Positions 22,547-27,822 of a stretch of 27,822 bases of DNA are shown here, one piece after another (the first letter of the stretch is position 1; the number at the start of each line of letters is the position of its first letter). The position numbers and the translations under genes were made by a program. Location of the stretch: contig JBBAFS010000015.1 in assembly GCA_041655255.1 (NCBI GenBank), positions 1-27,822 of the forward strand, written 5' to 3'. Below the pieces are notes generated by a model. It saw only the letters and a program-made list of their open reading frames with translations, ran no database searches and was not told where the DNA came from. Source of the stretch: JBBAFS01 sp041655255 (GTDB lineage: Bacteria; Spirochaetota; Spirochaetia; Sphaerochaetales; Sphaerochaetaceae).

Positions 22547-25027
22547 ATGGAACAGCAACAAACCGGAAGAATAATCAAAGCGAGTATTAGTGATGAGATG
22601 AGAGAGTCGTATCTCAATTACGCAATGAGCGTAATTGTGAGTCGTGCTCTTCCTGATGTGCGTGACGGCCTTAAGCCAGTTCACCGCCGTATCTTATATG
22701 ATATGTATGAGATGGGGTTACGATATAATACCCCTTTTAGAAAAAGTGCCCGTATCGTCGGAGATGTGTTAGGTAAATACCACCCACACGGAGATCAAAG
22801 TGTCTATGATGCTTTAGTGCGATTAGCTCAAGATTTCTCTTTGCGCTATCCAGTGGTATTCCCACAAGGGAACTTTGGCTCCATTGATGGAGACCCTGCA
22901 GCAGCGATGCGGTATACCGAAGCAAAAATGAGTCGTCTTGGCGAAGAGATGCTCAACGATATTCAAAAAGAGACTGTCGACTTTGGCCCAAACTACGACG
23001 ACTCTCTACAAGAGCCTAAAGTCCTTCCCGCCGCAATCCCCTTTTTGTTAGTAAATGGAAGTAGCGGTATTGCTGTTGGCATGGCCACAAATATGGCCCC
23101 TCACAACCTTCGTGAAGTCTCATCAGGAATAGCTGCCTATATCGACAATCCAGATATCACTCTCGTTGAGATGATGGAAATTGTCCAAGGACCCGATTTC
23201 CCCACCAGTGGAATTATCATGGGGCGAAGTGGTATCTACCAAGCATTCCAAACAGGACGAGGAAAAATAGTCGTTCGTGGTCGATACGAAATCGAAGAAG
23301 TTGGTGGAAAAGACCAACTGGTAATCACCGAACTCCCCTATCAAGTCAATAAAGCCGATTTAGTAAAAAGAATAAGTGATTTACGTAAAACACATATTCA
23401 AGGAATTAGTGAAGTACGTGATGAGTCGGACCGTGATGGTATTAGATTAGTTGTTGAACTTAAAAGAGGTGCTGTCGCTCAAGTGGTGATGAACCTTCTG
23501 TTTGTCCACACTCCATTGCAGTCGAATTTCAATGTAAATAACCTTGCTTTAGTTGATGGAAGACCACAACAGCTTGGGTTAATGGATATGATCCGTTATT
23601 ACGTTGATCACCGTCAAGAAGTAGTCGAAAGACGAACACGCTTTGATCTAAGAAAAGCTGAAGAACGAGCTCATGTCTTATTAGGACTTAAAATTGGACT
23701 AGAGAATATTGATGAAGTCATTGAGATTATTAAAAAAGCTTCCGATAACAGTGAAGCTATGCAACGTCTTATGGAGAAATTTAGTCTCTCACAGATACAA
23801 GCTCAAGCAATAATCGATATGAGGCTCGGACGATTAAGCCAATTAGAGACTGAAAAGATCATAAGCGAACTCGAAGAATTAAACCTTAAAATCATATACT
23901 ACAATGAATTACTTAGTGATAGTGATAAGTTATTACAAGTAGTGAAAGAAGAGTTACTCGAAAGTGCCTCAAAGCATGGAGATGAGCGAAGAACAGAAAT
24001 CTCACTTGAGGAAGTCGATGGAATGAATATCGAAGACCTCATTAAAGAAGAAGATGTTGTTGTGGTGATGACTAACAAAGGTTTTGTAAAACGAGTTCCA
24101 ACTGAAGAGTACCGCTCTCAAGGAAGAGGGGGAAAAGGAGTCATTGGAGCAGCTTTACGAGATGAAGACTTTGTTGAACATCTCTTTATTGCATCAACTC
24201 ACAACTACGTCATGGTAGTAACTACCATGGGTAAAGCATATTGGCTCAAAGTCCACCAGTTCCCTGTCGGTTCAAGAACCAGTAAAGGGGAGAGTATTAA
24301 AAAACTTCTTCCATTTGAAGCAGAGGAAGAGGTCACATCAATTATTAACTTTAAAGACTTTGATGAAGATCTGTTCCTCCTCATGGTTACTCGAGCAGGA
24401 GTAGCGAAAAAGGTTAACCTGCCACTCTTTGTAAATGCACGAACAAGGGGAATAATTGCACTCTTCTTAGACGAGGGCGATGTTTTAGTCAAATCTGAAC
24501 TTGTTAGAGAAGATGACGAAGCTGTTATTATCACAAAGAAAGGTAAAGCATTGCGCTTTAGATCTTCTGATGTACGTGCCATGGGAAGAGCTTCTAGAGG
24601 AGTGAGAGGAATTCGTCGAGGGAAAAACGATGAAGTTGTTGGACTGCTCAAAGTTGACCAATCCAAACGAATGTTACTCATCACCGAGAAGGGGCAAGGT
24701 AAGCAAGTAGAGTTTGATGAATTTAAGGTTCATGGTAGAGGCACCATGGGTCAAATAATTTATACCTTTAGAGATAAGACAGGCTATATTGTTTCAACCT
24801 TGGCTGTTACTGATGATCATGATGTGATGTGTATCACAAGCATGGGTAAATCCATCCGAACTCCCGTAAGGACAATTGCAATTCAAAAAGCTTATGCTTC
24901 TGGAGTAAGTGTATCACGCTTGCAAGAGGGAGATAGTATTGTTGCTATTGCTAAAACTGAATCAGGATTAGAAGAAGAGGATGAAATCACTTCCGAAGAA
25001 AACGAAGCAGATACCTCAGAAGAATAA
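22547..25027 (+). CDS. gyrA: DNA gyrase subunit A
   Basis: GyrA cuts and rejoins the DNA strand in gyrase. The 826-residue product has the winged-helix and tower regions with the catalytic Tyr123 in AAMRYTEAKM. The quinolone pocket reads HPHGDQSVYDALVR: Gln84 stands at the position of E. coli Ser83, while Asp88 matches Asp87. The C-terminal beta-pinwheel begins near DVVVVMTNKGFVKRV and contains the GyrA box as QGRGGKG, needed for DNA wrapping, which separates gyrase from topoisomerase IV. The tail is strongly acidic (EEEDEITSEENEADTSEE). A strong terminator follows 23 bases after the stop. Confidence 0.97.
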   Translation: MEQQQTGRIIKASISDEMRESYLNYAMSVIVSRALPDVRDGLKPVHRRILYDMYEMGLRYNTPFRKSARIVGDVLGKYHPHGDQSVYDALVRLAQDFSLRYPVVFPQGNFGSIDGDPAAAMRYTEAKMSRLGEEMLNDIQKETVDFGPNYDDSLQEPKVLPAAIPFLLVNGSSGIAVGMATNMAPHNLREVSSGIAAYIDNPDITLVEMMEIVQGPDFPTSGIIMGRSGIYQAFQTGRGKIVVRGRYEIEEVGGKDQLVITELPYQVNKADLVKRISDLRKTHIQGISEVRDESDRDGIRLVVELKRGAVAQVVMNLLFVHTPLQSNFNVNNLALVDGRPQQLGLMDMIRYYVDHRQEVVERRTRFDLRKAEERAHVLLGLKIGLENIDEVIEIIKKASDNSEAMQRLMEKFSLSQIQAQAIIDMRLGRLSQLETEKIISELEELNLKIIYYNELLSDSDKLLQVVKEELLESASKHGDERRTEISLEEVDGMNIEDLIKEEDVVVVMTNKGFVKRVPTEEYRSQGRGGKGVIGAALRDEDFVEHLFIASTHNYVMVVTTMGKAYWLKVHQFPVGSRTSKGESIKKLLPFEAEEEVTSIINFKDFDEDLFLLMVTRAGVAKKVNLPLFVNARTRGIIALFLDEGDVLVKSELVREDDEAVIITKKGKALRFRSSDVRAMGRASRGVRGIRRGKNDEVVGLLKVDQSKRMLLITEKGQGKQVEFDEFKVHGRGTMGQIIYTFRDKTGYIVSTLAVTDDHDVMCITSMGKSIRTPVRTIAIQKAYASGVSVSRLQEGDSIVAIAKTESGLEEEDEITSEENEADTSEE

Positions 25028-25050
25028 TAACACATAACCAAAAGAGATAA

Positions 25051-25078
25051 AAAGAACCACCAAATGTGGTGGTTCTTT
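25051..25078 (+). terminator. Intrinsic terminator of gyrB-gyrA
   Basis: AAAGAACCACCA and TGGTGGTTCTTT form a perfect 12-bp stem around the loop AATG. The trailing strand ends in TTT, then CTTT. Being A-rich on one side and T-rich on the other, it may work in both directions, serving nfu as well. Confidence 0.9.
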
Positions 25079-25086
25079 CTTTGTGA

Positions 25087-25102
25087 TGTTTCACGTGAAA
25101 CA
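25087..25102. promoter_or_regulatory. parS: parS site 1
   Basis: TGTTTCACGTGAAACA matches the near-universal bacterial parS exactly. The symmetry extends to a perfect 24-bp palindrome (25083-25106). It lies between the gyrA terminator and nfu, about 370 bp from parA. Confidence 0.97.
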
Positions 25103-25121
25103 TCACGTATAGCTATCAATA

Positions 25122-25137
25122 TGTTTCACGTGAAACA
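25122..25137. promoter_or_regulatory. parS: parS site 2
   Basis: A second exact TGTTTCACGTGAAACA, 35 bp from the first centre to centre, with symmetry extending to 18 bp. It ends 3 bases before the last base of the nfu stop codon. Two sites so close would load ParB clamps side by side. Confidence 0.97.
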
Positions 25138-25140
25138 TTA

Positions 25141-25362
25141 TTAGTTTTCACTGATGATATTGATGTTAGGATCAACAACGCTTCTGATGTATCGCTCTAC
25201 CCCATTCTTTAGTGTCATTTGACTCATAGGGCAACCAACACAAGCTCCTTGGAGCTGGACAGTCACATCGTGTCCTTCCATTTTAATGAATGCAATATCT
25301 CCACCGTCACTTTGTAAGTCAGGACGGATATTCTCGATAGCTGCTCTTACTTTATCAATCAT
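25141..25362 (-). CDS. nfu: NifU-like C-terminal domain protein (Nfu), iron-sulfur scaffold
   Basis: A 73-residue one-domain protein with the NifU_C pattern: IENIRPDLQSDGGDIAFI at the start and the CVGC motif (Cys41, Cys44) in QGACVGCPMSQMTL. Nfu proteins hold a 4Fe-4S cluster between two subunits and pass it to target enzymes. The ATG has a GAGGAGG site 8 bases upstream, and a promoter (25393-25421) precedes it. It is convergent with gyrA and divergent from parA, so it seems to be a single-gene unit. Together with the RIC-like protein it is the second iron-sulfur gene in the window. Confidence 0.92.
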   Translation of the reverse strand: MIDKVRAAIENIRPDLQSDGGDIAFIKMEGHDVTVQLQGACVGCPMSQMTLKNGVERYIRSVVDPNINIISEN

Positions 25363-25392
25363 GCGATTGGCCTCCTCGTAATAGGTACATAA

Positions 25393-25421
25393 AAGATACA
25401 GTGTACTTAAATGATGGTCAA
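25393..25421 (-). promoter_or_regulatory. Predicted nfu promoter
   Basis: The minus strand shows TTGACC (25416-25421), a 17-nt spacer and TATCTT (25393-25398). The leader is about 25 bases with a strong ribosome site. No operator palindrome for an iron-sulfur regulator was seen. Confidence 0.5.
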
Positions 25422-25435
25422 TCCCTCAATTGGTA

Positions 25436-25464
25436 ATGACATCTTGCAAAGCATTATGTATAGT
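25436..25464 (+). promoter_or_regulatory. Predicted parA-parB promoter, leaderless type
   Basis: ATGACA (25436-25441), a 17-nt spacer and TATAGT (25459-25464), then exactly 6 bases to the parA ATG at 25471. No ribosome site is present, which supports the shorter parA start and a leaderless message. Confidence 0.55.
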
Positions 25465-25470
25465 AGCGTT

Positions 25471-26232
25471 ATGAGTGCAAAAAGGATTATCTGTACGAAC
25501 CAAAAAGGTGGGGTTGGCAAGACAACCACTGTAGTAAACTTGGGTGCTTATCTCGCAGAGATGGGGCACAAGGTCCTTATTATTGATCTCGACTCACAAG
25601 GGAACCTAAGCAGTGCTGTTGGAATCGATACACATCAAAAGGGGATGTATGACGTCGTTGTTGGCTCTTGTACACCCCAAGAGGCGTATCAGGCAACTCC
25701 TGTTGAAAATCTTACAGCCATTGCTGGTGGACTTGATCTCGCTGGTTTAAGTGTAGAGTTGGTGAATGAGTTAGCTCGAGAGTTCTTTGTAAAAAATGCA
25801 TTAGAGCCAATAGATAACGATTGGGACTACATTATTATTGATTGTCCACCCTCTTTGGGTCTTCTTACAATCAACGCTATGTGTTGGGCTCAATACACTA
25901 TTATTCCTATGCAATGTGAGTATTTCGCTATGGAGGGACTCAATCAGCTGATGAGAACAGTCTCCAATGTGAAAAAACAACTCAATCCTCACTTAGAAAT
26001 TCTTGGGATACTCTTTACTATGTATATTAAAAGGACACGACTTTCAAAAGAAGTTGTTGCCGATGTAACGAGCTATTTTAAAGATTTGGTCTTTAAAACA
26101 AAAATTCTTCGTAATGTGCGTCTTAGTGAAGCTCCTTCATATGGTCTCCCTATTAATAAGTATGATGCCTCTAGTACAGGTGCATCAGGATACAAAGCAT
26201 TGGCGAAGGAGGTAGCTCAACGTGTCAGGTAA
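25471..26232 (+). CDS. parA: Chromosome-partitioning ATPase ParA (Soj)
   Basis: ParA is a DNA-binding ATPase that moves ParB-parS complexes and thereby newly copied origins. The 253-residue protein starts MSAKRIICTNQKGGVGKTTT, with the deviant Walker A KGGVGKTT at residues 12-19 including the signature lysine. It contains LIIDLDSQGNLS (Walker A') and YIIIDCPPSLGLLT (Walker B). The frame extends upstream to an ATG at 25411, but those 20 residues are not family-like and cross the promoter, so ATG 25471 is chosen. The end overlaps parB by 11 bases. This is the short chromosomal type, without an N-terminal DNA-binding domain. Confidence 0.96.
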   Translation: MSAKRIICTNQKGGVGKTTTVVNLGAYLAEMGHKVLIIDLDSQGNLSSAVGIDTHQKGMYDVVVGSCTPQEAYQATPVENLTAIAGGLDLAGLSVELVNELAREFFVKNALEPIDNDWDYIIIDCPPSLGLLTINAMCWAQYTIIPMQCEYFAMEGLNQLMRTVSNVKKQLNPHLEILGILFTMYIKRTRLSKEVVADVTSYFKDLVFKTKILRNVRLSEAPSYGLPINKYDASSTGASGYKALAKEVAQRVR

Positions 26233-27145
26233 AATAAAGAAAAAAGGATTAGGAAAAGGGATTAGTTCTTTAATGGAAGATTACTCCTACGATGCATTTA
26301 TCCAAGCTGAAACAGCTTTAGGTGAGAAAAGTGATGCCCTTATTTTGTTAGAGATAAACAAGATAAGACCAAACATGGAGCAACCAAGAAAAAAATTTGA
26401 CCAAGAGACATTAGCTGAACTAGCAGCCTCTATTCGCCACCAAGGTATTTTACAACCCTTATTAGTAGAGAAGCTTTCTGATGATGAATTTATGATTGTC
26501 GCTGGAGAGCGTCGCTACCGAGCTGCTTTAGAAGTAGGTCTTGAGAAAGTTCCAGTGATCGTAAAGACCTTTAATGCCGTACAGCGATTAGAAGTATCTT
26601 TGATTGAAAACATTCAACGAGAAAACCTCAATCCCATTGATGAAGCTAAAGCGTATCTCTTTTTATTAGAGCAAGCGAATATACGGCAAGAAGATTTAGC
26701 TGATCGAGTTGGCAAAAAAAGATCCACTATTAGTAACAGCATAAGGTTGCTACAACTTCCGGATGTGATGCAAGACTCTCTTTTACGTGGTGAGTTTAGT
26801 GCAGGACATGCACGAGCGCTACTGTCGGTTGTCAATCCAGCTGATCAGCAGTATCTTTACCAGAAAATTGTGTCAGAGCAACTCAGTGTCCGCTCCTCAG
26901 AGCATTTAGCTCAAGAGTTGAATCATGGTAAAAGAGCTGTCAGAGCAAAAGGAGAAAAACCAATACGGGAGAGATCAGTCGATATGGTAGCTCTTGAACA
27001 AAAGTTTATAGAAAAGATAGGTACAAAAGTACAACTGAAAGGGACATTGAAAAAAGGAAAGATTGAAATATCATATTATTCAATGGATGACTTAGATCGA
27101 ATATATCGGCTTCTTTTACAAGAAGAAGAGACGGTAGAATTATAA
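26222..27145 (+). CDS. parB: Chromosome-partitioning protein ParB (Spo0J)
   Basis: ParB binds parS, then slides as a CTP-dependent clamp and triggers ParA. The 307-residue product begins with the ParA-stimulating basic segment KKKGLGKGISSLM (residues 7-19). Next come the CTP-binding N-terminal domain with GERRYRAA and ENIQRENLNPIDEA, a helix-turn-helix (DLADRVGKKRSTISNSIRLL) and a C-terminal dimer domain. The GTG at 26222 overlaps the end of parA and has GGAGGT about 9 bases upstream. Two exact parS sites lie in the same window, as expected. Confidence 0.96.
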   Translation: MSGKIKKKGLGKGISSLMEDYSYDAFIQAETALGEKSDALILLEINKIRPNMEQPRKKFDQETLAELAASIRHQGILQPLLVEKLSDDEFMIVAGERRYRAALEVGLEKVPVIVKTFNAVQRLEVSLIENIQRENLNPIDEAKAYLFLLEQANIRQEDLADRVGKKRSTISNSIRLLQLPDVMQDSLLRGEFSAGHARALLSVVNPADQQYLYQKIVSEQLSVRSSEHLAQELNHGKRAVRAKGEKPIRERSVDMVALEQKFIEKIGTKVQLKGTLKKGKIEISYYSMDDLDRIYRLLLQEEETVEL

Positions 27146-27163
27146 TACATAGAAGGAATTTTC

Positions 27164-27822
27164 ATGAAAAGTGAACTTAAAGATGGTTTATACGCAAAAA
27201 TAAACACAAACAAAGGAGACATACTCCTTTCTCTCACCTACGATAAAACACCAATGACTGTGTCAAACTTTGTAGGTCTCGCCGAAGGTAGTTTGAATTT
27301 AAAAGAGCCAGGAACTCCCTTTTACGATAACTTATTATTTCATAGAGTGATTGATAACTTTATGATCCAAACCGGATGCCCTGAAGGAAAAGGGACTGGT
27401 GGACCTGGATATACATTCCCAGATGAGTTTAGTGATGAGTTAATTCATAACGGACCTGGAGTGCTTTCAATGGCTAATGCGGGACCAGGAACAAACGGGA
27501 GTCAATTCTTTATTACTCACGTCTCCACTCCGTGGTTAGACGGAAAACACTCAGTCTTTGGGCACGTTGTTGAAGGATTAGATATCGTGAACTCAATAGC
27601 CCAAGGAGATAACATCAACACTATTGAGATTATTCGAGTTGGAGATGATGCAAAAGCGTTTCAAGTGACTAAAGACTCCTTCTTAGCCGATGTATTAGCT
27701 GTTCAAAAGAGAGAAGAAGAGTCTCTCAAAGAGGCAACAGCCGAATTAGAGAAAGAATTAGCTAACAGATGGCCCAATGCAACTAAAACAGCCAGTGGCT
27801 TACGTTATGTGATTACTCAAGA
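27164..27822 (+). CDS. Cyclophilin-type peptidyl-prolyl isomerase, probably fused to an FKBP domain; cut by window edge
   Basis: From ATG 27164 (AAGGAA upstream) the frame is open for 219 codons to the window end. Residues 1-165 are a cyclophilin: FHRVIDNFMIQTGCPEGKGTGGPGY with the catalytic Arg, NGSQFFIT and WLDGKHSVFGHV. A charged, probably helical linker (QKREEESLKEATAELEKEL) follows. The last visible residues, ATKTASGLRYVITQ, match the start of many FKBP-type isomerases. A cyclophilin-linker-FKBP order is known as CFBP from Treponema denticola and Flavobacterium. Such enzymes speed proline isomerisation during folding. No signal peptide is visible, so it is likely cytoplasmic. The cyclophilin call is firm; the fusion needs the sequence beyond the window. 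Confidence 0.88.
   Translation, partial: MKSELKDGLYAKINTNKGDILLSLTYDKTPMTVSNFVGLAEGSLNLKEPGTPFYDNLLFHRVIDNFMIQTGCPEGKGTGGPGYTFPDEFSDELIHNGPGVLSMANAGPGTNGSQFFITHVSTPWLDGKHSVFGHVVEGLDIVNSIAQGDNINTIEIIRVGDDAKAFQVTKDSFLADVLAVQKREEESLKEATAELEKELANRWPNATKTASGLRYVITQ

Noticed and set aside
24205..24684. 159-codon minus-strand frame inside gyrA
   Set aside because: It is the antisense shadow of a clearly conserved gyrA region, Ser/Thr-rich as expected from reversed codons, with no ribosome site of its own considered convincing.
25411..25470. Longer parA with 20 extra N-terminal residues
   Set aside because: The extension is not family-like, and it contains the predicted parA promoter.

Overview
The window is the replication-origin region of a bacterial chromosome, about 40% GC by eye, and the gene order points to a spirochaete (Spirochaetota). 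On the minus strand run dnaA, oriC, dnaN, recF and a DUF721 gene, followed by rpmH, rnpA, yidC, jag and metK. On the plus strand, diverging from dnaA, run gyrB and gyrA, two parS sites, then parA and parB. This order (parB-gyrA-gyrB-dnaA-dnaN-...-rpmH-rnpA-yidC-jag) matches the centre of the Borrelia chromosome as I remember it. Unlike Borrelia, this genome keeps recF and is much richer in GC. Other spirochaete-like traits are a 51-residue L34, a MurA with Asp at the catalytic Cys position, and what looks like a cyclophilin-FKBP fusion. The genus cannot be fixed from the sequence alone.

Layout. 1-1458: N-terminus of an Xaa-Pro aminopeptidase and lgt (both minus). 1504-5882: a metal/redox island in two divergent units. 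The minus unit is an ArsR-type repressor and a CoA-disulfide-reductase-like flavoprotein. The plus unit is a short RIC-like protein, a P1B-type metal ATPase and a free HMA metallochaperone, closed by a strong terminator. 5948-8671: an S41 processing protease and a sigma54-activator-like AAA+ protein with no HTH. 8672-9008: a gene-free convergent gap carrying DnaA boxes. 9009-12522: murA, a PfkB-family kinase and metK. 12525-15629: the rest of the rpmH operon and its promoter. 15846-20383: a small zinc-ribbon protein, DUF721/DciA-like, recF, dnaN, oriC and dnaA. 20478-25078: gyrB and gyrA. 25087-27822: parS pair, nfu, parA, parB and the start of a peptidyl-prolyl isomerase.

How the genes fit together. 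DnaA binds the box array between dnaA and dnaN. A DnaA-trio-like stretch beside the last box marks the probable melting site. The clamp, RecF, the DciA-like protein and gyrase act at the same forks, and ParA/ParB with two perfect parS sites segregate the new origins. L34, RNase P protein, YidC and Jag form the usual translation/membrane-insertion operon, here extended by metK.

The most unusual features are: (1) six promoters (lgt, ctpA, murA, pfkB, dnaA, parA) whose -10 hexamer lies 6-7 nt before the start codon, implying leaderless mRNAs; (2) the MurA Cys-to-Asp change, which predicts intrinsic fosfomycin resistance; (3) a DnaA-box cluster in a convergent gap about 10 kb from oriC; (4) a bacterial enhancer-binding-like protein with a degenerate receiver, a GAYTNA loop and no DNA-binding domain; (5) a metal ATPase combining CPG and HEGS membrane motifs beside a truncated RIC-like protein. 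I do not see an obviously new multi-gene system: no CRISPR array, insertion sequence, prophage, tRNA or rRNA was recognised.
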